The position numbers were made by a program, and so were the translations under genes. A stretch of DNA of 64,000 nucleotides from Acanthosepion pharaonis (taxonomy: Eukaryota; Mollusca; Cephalopoda; Sepiida; Sepiidae): NCBI GenBank assembly GCA_903632075.3, contig CAHIKZ030000957.1:703501-767500 (forward strand), given 5' to 3'. This document shows, piece after piece, positions 1 through 10,799 of this stretch (the stretch's first letter is position 1; the number at the start of each line of letters is the position of its first letter). The notes below the pieces were generated by a model that ran no database searches, was not told the DNA's origin, and saw only the letters and a list, made by a program, of their open reading frames with translations.

Positions 1-960
1 GATCCCAGGTGACATTGGGGGATGAGAGCTGCGATTAAGAAAAGAAAAGGAAAAGAAAAAGATAATTTTTTTTTTGAACAAGATATATTTTTTTCTTCCT
101 AAAACAAAGCCAGCCGGATCACACACACCCGGCTGGACGCCATAGGCCGAATGATAACGAGGGCCAGGCGGAGGTGATCACGTGACGCAAGGAGGGAAGC
201 CGCCCATTTAGAGGATAGGTATGAGAAGTCGCTACGAAGAAGTGGGGCGAACCGTTGACGCCCCTCTGAAGTATGGTGAGATATCCATTTGAGAATAAGA
301 GAAGGTGGGAGTAATAGAAGACTTCCAAAAATGGAAAGGAGTGGAAAATTCCTAACCAAAAATAAAAGAAGTGGATATGGATTTAGAATTATCGAGGAAC
401 CTCCAACCCCGACAAACCCACCCCGGTTTTGGTCGGCGTCCATATAAGCAAAGTCGCAGCGAGCAAAAATGAGTTCAGCAGAGAAGAGTGCAGAGTTCAG
501 TTCAGAAGAGTTCAGTCCAGAGTGCTCAGTTGAAGCAGGCCTCGCCTCAGCTGACTAAGATTCGCGCAACTTCCGAACTCATCTTCAATCCAAGAACAAA
601 TTATTTTGAAGAGCGACTTAGATCCATATCACCAAAATAAGTTTTTCGACTATCGCCTGAAGACACACCAAGAACCACTTTCTTAAAGAACAGACAACTT
701 CAGATGTTAAAACTCGCCTAACGAAAAACAACGTGTCACAATCCATATAGCGGGTCGGGAGATAGACGCAGTCCTATGTATCCAGCAACCAGATATAAAG
801 TATTGTTATCCTTTTTTTTGATACCTTGAACTTTTGAGTTATCATTTTCTTTTCTTTTATGCATAGTTGTGTGATATTACCCTCGTTTGAACTCACTTTG
901 CATTACGGCCACAACGACTGGTTGATTTCGTCTGCCTAAGATCAATTCACAACGTGGGTA
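1..960 (+). other. Possible LTR or promoter-like region of an unidentified retroelement
   Basis: This stretch has no convincing reading frame. It contains a palindromic E-box-type sequence (GATCACGTGA near 176), a TATA-like box near 443 (TATAAG), and just downstream a run of repeated GAGTTCAG-like motifs (about 470-535). Two related short segments (about 750-775 and 958-1000) share GGAGAT.NACGCAGT and AACCAGA. The order of E-box, TATA and transcribed-looking repeats resembles an LTR. No second copy, tRNA primer site or target duplication was found, so this is a guess. Confidence 0.25.
443..448 (+). promoter_or_regulatory. TATA-like box of the possible LTR
   Basis: TATAAG lies in a locally G+C-richer stretch. 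It is about 20 bases upstream of the repeated GAGTTCAG motifs, which would be near a start site if this is a pol II promoter. There is no other support. Confidence 0.2.
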
Positions 961-2790
961 GGCGGACTGGAGATCAACGCAGTTACTTTGGTAACCAGAC
1001 GTTGGAAGCGAGTTGGGAACGACGAGGCTGATATCGAATCTAACCAGATTCCCATCCGAATCACCAAAAGGTTAGAACGTCACATTTGGGTGCCGCGACC
1101 GATACCAAGCCAGTTGGTCGTCACAGGACGGGACAACACGACAATCGTAGGAATGAAGGAAATGCTTCAATGAAGAAATAAAAAGAAAGAAACTTATTAG
1201 GAAGGCATGAAACTAGTCTTACCCAACCAACCGAGCCTGGTGACATCGTATGAAATTTCAGAAAATCACATGATGTATCTCCGATAACGAAACCAAAAAG
1301 GTCATTGACTTTAGCATCTCAGACTCTTGGATCAGGCAATTTGTGATCACAGAGTAACAAACGTGAAAATACAAGCCAACCAAATAGTTTGCTTCCGCTA
1401 AGATATACCACACAAGACACCTAGGCACTACTATAATATCCAAGAGAGTAGGATGAGAAATTGATGTCCTTAATTATGTTCAAAGCAACACATAGGAACC
1501 AAATGATGCAATCATATCTTTATGTGAGGGCATTTCAATAAACTATAGAAGGAAAAAGATACACCCATGGGACGACAATTCTGATTTGAAAAAATGGATG
1601 CAAGAATAAAACAAAGAGAAGAGAAAGAAGAAAGAAATTGAAAATAATAAACAATTATTAAAGAAATTTAAAAAAAGTAGTTTATGCTTTGAGAAATTTT
1701 TAAATCTTCTGAAATATAAAAAAAAAAATTAATGAAGTCAAAGAGCATAATGTGTTGGAAAAGCGAAAAGGACGGCACGCATTATACAATCAAAACCAAC
1801 ACAGAAGAAATGTCCTGTTCTCAAAAACATTTTCAGTCACATTTTAACCCTGACACTAAACTGAAGATGTCCGCGCATGTAGAACCTATAACAATATATA
1901 TCCGATTATTACAAAGTCTGATTTCAAACGTAAACAATAATGAACCTAGTGATGATGAAGTTAAGTAAACTATAAAAAACACTAAAAACAAAATTTTGAA
2001 AATAACTTACTGTCTCCCTGAATTAAATAATGGCTTTTAATGAAAGAAGTATGGAAGCAGAAACGCATCTTAAAATAGTATGATATATTGCTCATTAATG
2101 CAATCTGGAAACAAAAGGAAAATCTTCAAGACACTCAAAGTTACAGAAGTATCTAAATTGAACACATTATTGTGGATATGCAAATAAATATTGCATTAAC
2201 TAAGCTCTCACCGTTTTATGAATGCAAGTCCCAATTTAGTTTTTGTTCTGTTAAGGGGTATAATGATTGCATATATCCCAGGAGACAACGCCTGGAAATT
2301 GCATATTTCTTCAACAGAAAATGTTATTTCTGTTATGTCGACATCACAGTAGAATATGTCCTCTTTCCATCCGTTTGGAAATTGCTTGAAAGCTGCGAGA
2401 CAATTAAATATCTATGAAATATATCGGTTCACAAAATCTTACATGTCTGACCAGAATCTCCAATACCGAATCATTCCAAACCATTTCAGGAGTACGGCAT
2501 AGAGGAAATGAGAGTCAAAATCCATTTAATATATCCTAGACAAAGCCCGGTGCATTTACAAGCACAGATAAGAAGAGATGGCACTGAACATTTAAGGATT
2601 GCATGCCATATCCCAATCGAATTTATCATTAGAAAACAACATTCTTTTTTCCCTCTGGAATCCAATGCACTGATGATAAAGGCTAACTATGACAGGTATA
2701 AATGATGATGTTGAACAAAAAATTCCAAGAAAAGAATGGTCTGGAATTGGAATCAGGAAAGGAGAGATGGCATTTATCCCGAATCCATTA
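961..2790. other. A+T-rich stretch without recognisable gene
   Basis: Only short open frames are present (at most about 80 codons), with no family motif and A+T-driven composition. No repeat family shared with the rest of the window was noticed here. Confidence 0.5.
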
Positions 2791-2796
2791 AACAAA

Positions 2797-3290
2797 GTTT
2801 GGTTTGGTTTATTTTGTTTAACGGCATATCAACCTCAATGGGTTATTTATTGCCGACAACATTTTTAGGATAGATTCGTATGAATAGAATATGTATTCTT
2901 TGGATTAGATTGGTTGGGTTTATTTTGTTTTACGGCATATAAACCTCAATCGGTTATTTAATGCCGACAACATTTTTAGGATAGATTCATATGAATTGAG
3001 TATGTATTCTTTGGTTTAGATTGGTTTGGTTTATTTTTTTAACGGCATATCAACCTCAATGGGTTATTTAATGCCGACAACATTTTTAGGATAGATTCGT
3101 ATTTAGGATGATTCGTATGTATTCTTTGGATTAGATTGGTTTGATTTATTTTTTAACGGCATATCAACCTCAATGGGTTATTTAATGCCGACAACATTTT
3201 TAGGATAGATTCATATGAATAGAATATGTATTCTTTGGTTTAGATTGGTTTGGTTTATTTTTTTTTACGGCATACGGTTTTGTCAAAAAT
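2797..3290 (+). repeat. Tandem hairpin repeat, about 112-bp unit, five copies
   Basis: The motif ACGGCATAT (or ACGGCATAC) recurs at about 2820, 2931, 3044, 3158 and 3266, giving a unit of 108-114 bp. Each complete unit holds GGTTTGGTTTATTTT, then ACGGCATATCAACCT, then GGGTTATTTAATGCCG. CGGCAT can pair with ATGCCG and AACC with GGTT, so each unit can form a hairpin. Related hairpins occur at 33.4, 35.0, 50.9, 53.4 and 60.9 kb. The flanking module at 3290-3440 is also found after the copy at 53.4 kb, so this is part of a larger dispersed repeat family. Confidence 0.85.
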
Positions 3291-3445
3291 CTGTTTCTGG
3301 TAATATATTTCCTTTAAAATTGTATTGCTGGTAATAGTTAACTATTTGTCCATAGCTGGGAGCCTAACAGGTGCTACCACCCTGGCTCAGGGTGGACCTG
3401 GGAACATCAGCTATTAAAAGGTTGTTCCACGCTCCTCAAAACCTT
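3290..3445 (+). repeat. Downstream module of the hairpin-repeat family
   Basis: This segment contains TGTATTGCTGGTAAT-type sequence, then GAGCCTAACAGGTGCTACCA and CTCCTCAAAACC. The same ordered motifs occur at about 53640-53880, after the other hairpin array. The shared order at two distant loci shows that hairpin array and module belong to one repeat. Confidence 0.7.
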
Positions 3446-3470
3446 CTGATCAGAGGCCTTGCTGCTGGAC

Positions 3471-3590
3471 GTAGTTTAACGTCTTACTCAGGACGCGGAG
3501 GTAGTTTAACGTCCTATCCAGGACCCGGGTGTATTTTATCGTCTTACCCAGGACGCGGATGTAGTTGAAGGTCTTACCAAGGACGCCATT
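3471..3590 (+). repeat. 30-bp minisatellite, four copies
   Basis: Units start at 3471, 3501, 3531 and 3561 with GTAGTTTAACGTCTTAC followed by CAGGACGCGG variants. Because 30 is a multiple of three, the array keeps short frames open on both strands. No protein family is suggested. Confidence 0.8.
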
Positions 3591-3729
3591 AAACAAAACA
3601 AACACTTCAAATACGCCGTATGGATCCATTATAGTAATTTTAGTAAAGGGGATAAGGAAAATGAACATAGAATATGCAATAACGGAAGCAGTTTTTGCAA
3701 CAGCGCATATTGCTACATAAACAATAAAT

Positions 3730-6700
3730 TAACCTGAAAACTCAAGTCGTATCCTTAAATAGACACGTCAGGTCGATACTTTCAAGTGTGCCTCCAATAT
3801 CATTAAAAGTATTTAATAATCTGAAAAATTGGGTCTTGTATTTAAATGGCTTCATCAGACGAAACTTTCATGTATGAAATCAAAACATTCTGATATATCT
3901 AATAATCTGAAACACTGAATCTCGTATTTAGATGGCCTCATCAAATCGAAAATTTTATGTATGAAATCAACATATTAAAAAAAAACTAATAATCTAAAGA
4001 CTTTAGTCATATTATTAACTTAACTCGTCATATCGTGACTTTTCTGTATAGCATCAAAGCAATTCTGAAATATCTAATATTCTGACAAGTTGAATCAAGT
4101 TTTAAAATATCCTCGTTAGTTCAAGATATTCAAATACGTCTCCAAAAGCATTCAGAAATATCTAATAAACTATAAACTTGAGACATTTTCTTGAGACAAG
4201 TTTTTATATAGGCATCAGATTGAGATATTCTAGTATGGCTCTAAAGCTATTCAGAAATATTTAATAATCTGCAAAGTTGAGTCAGGTTGTTAATAGTCTC
4301 GTTAGATCAAGAGTTTCAAGTATGTTTCCAAAACCGTTCTAAATATCTGAAATCTTGTATCGTGTTATTAAGGAACCTCAATAGATCAAGACATTCTAGT
4401 TTGCTTCAAAACCATCTAGTAATAACGAATAATCTGAAAACTTGAGGCATGTTCTTAAACAGCCATGTCAGAGTGAGACTTTCAAGTCTGACTCCAAGGT
4501 TAGGCATAGATATCTAATAATCTGAAAATTTGTATAATATTATCAAACAGTCTTGTTAGATTGAGAGATTCAATTATGAATATGATACAATTTATAAATA
4601 TCTAATAATTTGAAAAATTATGTCGGGATCTTAAATAACCTCCTCAGATTGAGACATTCATATTGGCTTCAAAATCATTTCGAAATATCTAATAATCTGA
4701 ATCTTTAGTTATGTACTTAAATAGTCACTTCAGATCGGGATTTCCAAGAATTGCTCAAAATTATTCAGAAATATCTAAGAATCATTAAAACTTCAGTTAT
4801 GTACTTAAATAGCCACGTCACATCGAGATTTCCAAGATTGGCCCAAAATTATTCAGAAATATCGAAGAATCTGAATACTTGGCACAGGTTCTTGAATAGT
4901 ATCCTTCGTTATGATTCATCAGATCGATATATTCATGCATGACGCTAAAGCCTTTCAGAAATATCTAATAATCCGAAAACATGTATCAGTTTCTTAAAAA
5001 AGCCTCGTGAGATCGAAACATTCAAGTATGGCTCGAAAGCCATTCAGAAATATCTAATATTCTGAAAAATTATGTTCTTAAATAGTCGAGTCAGATCAAG
5101 ACTTTCAAATGTTTCCAATGTGATTCAGAAATATCTAATAATCTGAAATATTGAGACATACATAATTAGCCTTGACAGAACGAGAATGATAAGTATGGAT
5201 CCAAGGCCATACAAAAATATTGAATACACTGAAAACCTGAGACAGATTTTTAAGTAGCCTCGCCTGATGTGGAATTTTAAGTTTGGCTCAAAATCCATTC
5301 AGACATATCTAATAATATGAAATATTGATATTCATAAAAAGCCTCGTCAGAACGAGACAGTCAAGTGTGGCACAAAAGCCATTCAAAAATATCTAATAAT
5401 CTGAAAACTTGTGTCATGTTTATAAATATACACATCAGTTCGAGACTTACAAGTGTGGCCCCAATGCCATTCATATACCTGAAAACTTGAGGTAGATTCT
5501 TAAATTATCTCACCAGATTGAAACTTACAAGTGTGGCTCCAGAGCCATTCAGAAATATCTAATATTCTGTAAACATGAGTCATTTTCTTAATTTGCCTTG
5601 GCAGATGAAGACTTCCAATATATGGCTCCAAAGTCATTCAGGTGTACCTAATATTCTGAAAACTTGCGTCATGTTCTTAAATAGCTACGCTAGATAGAGA
5701 ATTTCAATTATGGTTCCAAAGCTATTCAGAAATATCCAATAATCTGTAAACATTTGCCATGTTCTTAAATAGAGTCGTTTAATTTTGGCTACAAAGCCGT
5801 TCAAAAATATCAAATAATCTGAAGACTTGAGACAGGTACGGAATTGCCTAGCCAGATCGAGTATTTCAGGTATGGCTCTAAAACCATTCAGATATATCTA
5901 TTTGTCTGAAAACTTCAGTCATGTTTTTAAATAGCCTCACCAGATCGAGAATTTTAATTATAGTTCAAATGCCATTTAGAATATATAAAAATATGAAAAC
6001 TTCAGGCATATTCTTAAATAGATCGAGACCTTTTCAAGAATGGCTACAAAGCCATTCAGAAATAGCTGATCATCTGAAAACTTCTGTCTGGTTCTTAAAT
6101 AGCCACGCCAGATCGATACTTTCAAATAAGACTCCAAAGCCATTCAGAGATCTCGAATAATTTGCAATCTTGTGTCATTCTCTTAAATAGACTCTTCAGG
6201 TCAAGACTTACTTGTATGGTTCCAAAGCCATTCAGATACATCTAATAATTTGACAACTGGCGACATGTTCTTAAATAACATCGCTATATCGAGACTTTCA
6301 AGTATGGCTCCAAAGCCATTCAGAAATATGTAATAACCTGAAACCTTGGTAGATGTTCTTAAGTAGCCTAGACATATCGAGACTTCCAACTATGGCACCA
6401 AGGACATAGAGAAATATTTAATAATCTGAACATTTGTGACATGTTCTTAAATAGACTTTCAAGGAACAGACAGCCAATAGTTGCTCTAAAGCCATTCACA
6501 AATATCTAATAAAGAGAAAACATGTATCAGGTTATTAAATAACCTCGCCATATTGAGATTTTCAAGAATTTCTCCAAAGCCATTGAGAAATATCTTCTAA
6601 TCTGAAGTCTTTAGTTTGTTTCTTAAATAACCAAGACAAATCGAGACTTTCAAGTATTGCTCGAAAGCAATACGGAAATATCTAATATTTTTAAAACTAA

Positions 6701-7612
6701 ATTTCATGTTCTCAAACAGATATATCAGAATGAAATTTTCATATGTAATAACCAGAAATATTAAGAAATGTTCTTCAATAGAATCGGCAGATCAAAACAT
6801 GCTAGTATGGCTCCAAATCCAATCAGGAATATCTAATAAACTTAAAACTTAAGAGATGTTCTTATATAGCCTCGCCATATCGATATTTTCAAATATGGCT
6901 CCAATGCAATTAAAAAATAATCTGAAAACTGCAGACATAGTTTTAAATAACCTCGTCAGATCGAGACTTTTAAGTATGGCTCCAAATATATTCAGAAATA
7001 TCTAATAATCAGAAAACTTTTGCCATGTTCTTAAATAGTCTCGACATATTGAAGCATGGAATTATGGCTCCAGCTCCATAGCTGTTTAGAAATACCAAAT
7101 AATCTGAAAATTGAGACATATTCTTAAATAGCCTTCTCAGATCGATACTTTTAATTATGGTTTTAAAAAAAAATCAGAAATATTTAATAATTCGAAAACT
7201 TGTAACATGTGCTCAAAAATCCCCGTCAGATTACGAATTTCGAGTATGGCTCCAAAACCATAGCGTAATCTCTATTATCCTTAAATCTTGTGTCATGTTA
7301 TTAAATAGCCTCGTGAGGTCGAGTCTTTCATGTATGGCTTCAAAACAATTCAGAGATGTCTAGTAATCTGAAATTTGGGACATGTTCTTAAATAGCCTCG
7401 CCAGATCTAGACTTTCAAGTATGGCTCAAAAGCTAATCAGAAATATCTGATAATCTGAAAACTGTTGCCATGCCCTTAAATAGCGTCGTCAGATGGATAC
7501 ATTCATTCATGGTTCCAAAACCATTCAGAAATGTCAAATAATGCGTCATGGCCTTAAATAGCCTCGCCTGATCAATACTTGCAAATATGGCTCCAAGACC
7601 GTTTATCTATCT
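3730..7612. repeat. Degenerate satellite array, monomer about 88 bp
   Basis: About 44 diverged copies of a monomer of roughly 88 bp fill this stretch. Recurring words in order are CAGATCGAGACTTTCAAGTA, TGGCTCCAAAGCCATTCAGA, AATATCTAATAATCTGAAAA, CTTGAGACATGTTCTTAAAT and AGCCTCGC. Copies differ by many substitutions and small indels, so the array is old and not recently homogenised. The short open frames inside it are by-products of the repeat. Confidence 0.9.
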
Positions 7613-7739
7613 TATTATATATGCTTTCTCTTAGACACTAAAATCGGATATCGCAAATGAAACGGAAAGGTCCATTATTTACTCAAGGTAGTGGCGAGAC
7701 GTATAATATAATTTTTACAATCGAATTTAATAAAAATAG

Positions 7740-8032
7740 GCACAGTGGAGTAATGGATAGCGACTAGGGTTGAAGAGCCGAGTTCGAATTCTAGTCGAAT
7801 CTATTTCAGTCACTTACGTGCTAATACCTTTGGGAAAGGTATGAATCCATTCTTCTTCCTTCCAGCCATGGGTAAATAGCAGAACAGACTGGGTTCTGTA
7901 ACCTTGGATAGAAGAAGGAAAAACTCTGAATTCTAAACGGTCTTGGATAGGGTTGGGCCTCGTCAGGCTATCCTGCCCAAGAAGCACCACTTCTACTTTA
8001 GCTGCAGTACACATGGTAACCCTAGGGCAAGA
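7740..8032 (+). mobile_element. tRNA-derived SINE, family A (full-length-like copy)
   Basis: It begins with CACAGTGGAGTAATGGATAG, which resembles a tRNA box A region, followed by GAGTTCGAATTC, a clear box B. The tRNA-unrelated body contains CACTTACGTGCTAATACC, GGGTAAATAGCAG and GGGTTCTGTAACCTTGGAT. The same head and body recur at 25.98, 26.27, 26.50 and 33.2 kb on this strand and at 16.0 and 16.4 kb on the other. Confidence 0.8.
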
Positions 8033-8035
8033 TGT

Positions 8036-8920
8036 ATGATGTGTGTTTTTTTTTTTTAAATTTAATTTAATTTTGAGAAAGATTTTATTTTATATTTTTA
8101 GTAATTATTTTTTCTTAAAATACTTTTCCAAGAATCAAATAGTTATAAAAATACATAAATAACTTCTTTCTTTCTTTCTCAATAAAATCCGATATCGCAG
8201 TTGAAAAGGAGTGGTCCATTAGTTTAATAAAATTTGTAATATTATGTATTATATATTTCTAACAAATTATAATTATCAAAAGAAATGTTTTTTTCTTATT
8301 AGGGTGATTTTCTAAGCCTATCTCAGATGTGGCACAAGGCCGAAATGTTGGGGCACGCAGTGATGATCGTAATTGATCTAGCAAAACAAGCTTGCTAAAC
8401 ATTACACCACATCGGTGTGACCATGTTTTTTTATTATTATTTATGATTTCCGTTTCTCTTTAAGACCAGGTAACGTATCTGGTAGATCTTTTCCTTCCGT
8501 CTTTCTTCGCAATCAAAACAGAATTGTTCATTATTTATCTGAGGCAACGACAGGACGCAATGGTTGGGCGAAGAGAAGAACATTTAAAATTAAAATATGA
8601 TGCACAAAATAAGAACTACTTAAGGCTGCAAATGTTCCTGTTATTGCTTGGGATGAAGCAAGCATCATAGAAATGATGTCGTGACCAAATTTGGTTAAAG
8701 CCTCCGCCATGTAAGACGAGATTTCAGGATACAGCATATGAGTTTAAATCTAAACGGAAGTAAATTCTTTATTTTGACTTAACGTTAGGTTTTCTGGTTA
8801 AAAGACATTCGACAGAGAAATGGTCAAAACGGCAAGAAAAAGAAAAAGACATGAATAATGGAATTAATTCCGGAACTCAAATTACTTATTATTATTACAA
8901 ATTACTCATGACTATTATAT

Positions 8921-8925
<5 letters not shown>
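8036..8925. other. A+T-rich stretch without recognisable gene
   Basis: Homopolymer-rich sequence. No frame has family motifs. A short segment near 8330-8420 (CACAAGGCCGAAATGTTGG) could be a fragment of another dispersed repeat, but no partner was found. Confidence 0.4.

Positions 8926-8930
<5 letters not shown>

Positions 8931-8965
<35 letters not shown>
8931..8965 (+). repeat. (CTA)n microsatellite
   Basis: An uninterrupted run of CTA trinucleotides. Confidence 0.95.
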
Positions 8966-9084
8966 GGTAATAAGCAAATAATATGGCTTTAAGTTATGAT
9001 AGAAATATTTGGCAATATGAACGGAAATATATGCATTGAATATGCAGATGAATAGTTTGTATCAAAGACTACTTTGGGATGAAG

Positions 9085-9350
9085 AAAGTGATAAGAATAT
9101 TTAAAATGAATCATTTTAAAAATCATTTAACGCCAAGCAAGGCAACAAAGCCGCTAAGACGCAAAACCCAAATGGCTGGGGAAAATATGAGAAAAAAACA
9201 GACACTATTAAGGATATTAAACAATAAAAGAAAAGGAATTAAGAAGACAATATAACGACTGACATTGCATTTAACTTTTTCTAGATTAAAATTGACTAGG
9301 AAGCAAGAAGCCAAAAGAGAGTTCCACAAGCGAGCAATGCGAGACAAGAA
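9085..9350 (-). mobile_element. 3' end of a jockey/CR1-group LINE (5'-truncated relic)
   Basis: On the minus strand the end of a reverse transcriptase frame is visible (SRIARLWNSLLASCF, which matches the conserved R.S.LWNSLPASCF ending of this group), followed by the 3' UTR with GCTTTGTTGCCTTGCTTGG. The same tail is present at 54110-54320 and, on the other strand, at about 27510-27545. The copy is truncated upstream. Confidence 0.7.
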
Positions 9351-9354
9351 ACGG

Positions 9355-9697
9355 TTAGTATCTGTCTATATTTCGGGGATTATGTACACTATCTACATTA
9401 TTCGGACTAGTCCTCATCTTTGTCGCCATATTTATTACAACGTTTCAGCCGTTGTACGCTCCGGCCTTCTTCAGGTGGTTGGAACGTTGAACTGAACCCT
9501 TTCTTCCGCTTACTGGGGTAGACTGTTCTAGTTCCACGTGTCATATCTAATGGATGTCAGTTATCAGTTATCTCCTGTTAATTTCCCTCTCCAAGTTCTC
9601 CACCGCCATAACCAGGTATTGAACTCACACTCTTTGGGTTCTGTCACTGGATCTAACTAACGCCTTTATTCCCTGCGCCATGTGTCCTCAAGCAGTA
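9355..9697 (-). mobile_element. tRNA-derived SINE, family B (full-length-like)
   Basis: Read on the minus strand it starts with GGACACATGGCGCAGGG (box A-like) and GAGTTCAATACC (box B-like). A body with AGGAGATAACTGATAACTGA follows. The tail is CACCTGAAGAAGGCCGGAGC, then ACGGCTGAAACGTTGTAATA, ending with ATATAGACAGATACT. The same unit occurs at 55.1 kb and 60.4 kb, with fragments at 36.2, 54.95 and 60.74 kb. The tail has a hammerhead-ribozyme-like core in several copies. Confidence 0.75.
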
Positions 9698-10137
9698 GAT
9701 TTAGTAGTCTTAGGTAGTTTAAGTAGGTTCTCGCCAGAAGCTATCTTACATAGTTATACGTCTACCATTCGTCCTTGCGTTGAATATTGATGCCCCCCTC
9801 TGGTATGGTACATCTACCCTATATTTAGTGATTCTTGATAAAATACAAAGATGAAGCTGAAATGTTATTGGTCCTAACATGACATCTCAACTTCAGTAAC
9901 TTTCCAACCGCCATAACGTAGCTTCTTTGTGAATTTTTGTTGTAGCATACCTGCGGACGATAATGGGTATGTCCGCATTCACATAACTACAGTAGTAAAT
10001 ACTGTATGTTAGTCTGAAGTTGGAGACTCGTCTCCAGCTGCGCTGGTCAAACTCTCTGCTTCCGGGTAGAGGATTCCCAGACGAGGCTATGTCGATGGGC
10101 TGAGTCTTGTCTCGGGAAACAGCTACCCAACGCCGTT
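9698..10137. other. No recognisable gene
   Basis: Mixed-composition sequence with a short hairpin near 10020-10040 (GGAGACTCGTCTCC). No frame with family motifs was seen. Confidence 0.4.
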
Positions 10138-10556
10138 TTATACGGGGTCTATGGGGAATTTATGGTCGAGCGTACGGGCCATGACTTGGTCGTTCTGCTT
10201 GTATGACATGGTGCAGTATCCTGTTGACAGGTATAGGGTCTTCCAGCAACCACACTCTTGACCTAGGCCAGCACTATTACTACTACTTGATGTAGAAATC
10301 CGTGTTGAACCTGAGGCCCTCTGGGAAAATGAATGAAGAACGATCAGAGTGATTTTTCCCAGCTGCCGCACCTTCGTAATCATCATTAGACTCATCTGAT
10401 TCTTTCTGAATCCTCTGCACTATCCTCGGATTGACACTCAAACACTCTGAAATGTTCGTATTGGAGATTGCCGTTTCCAAATTTCTGGCGGAGTGAATTG
10501 CGTTATGGTGCACTTTTGTCTCACGGACGCTGTCCAACTGACCCTACTATACTGTA
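10138..10556 (-). pseudogene. Mariner-type transposase relic (same family as 58.0-59.0 kb)
   Basis: Two overlapping minus-strand fragments read as pieces of a mariner/Tc1-superfamily transposase. The upstream part contains FPEGLRFNTDFYIK, equivalent to the FPQGL-R.N-D segment of the family, and SECLSVNPRIVQRI from the N-terminal helix-turn-helix region. The downstream part covers the region before the catalytic aspartates. The nucleotide sequence aligns with the 58.5-58.9 kb mariner (ATCCGTGTTGA, GAGGCCCT, GAATGAA, AAACACTCTGAAATG). Frames are broken and the termini incomplete. Confidence 0.65.
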
Positions 10557-10564
10557 CAGTCGGT

Positions 10565-10797
10565 AAAATAAAAAAAAACAACGTCTATCTTGCTACTAAT
10601 ATTTACTAAACTACTAATATATGCCAAACACATTTAATACTAATATGTATCAAAATACTAGTATGTATTAAACTAATATGTACTAAACAAAATTACTACT
10701 AATATGTACTACCCTACTAATATATACTAAACACATTTAATTCTAATGTGTACTAACCTAACTCGCTACTAACATGTTCTAAACAAACTTACTACGA
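10565..10797. repeat. Tandem TACTAA-rich repeat, left part
   Basis: Irregular repeats of CTACTAATATGTACTAAACA with variants. The same repeat resumes at 12123, immediately after the inverted-repeat element at 10800-12122, so that element was inserted into this array. Confidence 0.75.
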
Positions 10798-10799
10798 TA

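Noticed and set aside
1732..1968. 78-codon plus-strand frame as a gene
   Set aside because: No motif, no codon bias beyond A+T richness, no neighbouring exon signals.
4751..7363. Several 60-80-codon frames in 4.7-7.4 kb
   Set aside because: All fall within the 88-bp satellite and repeat the same translated words.
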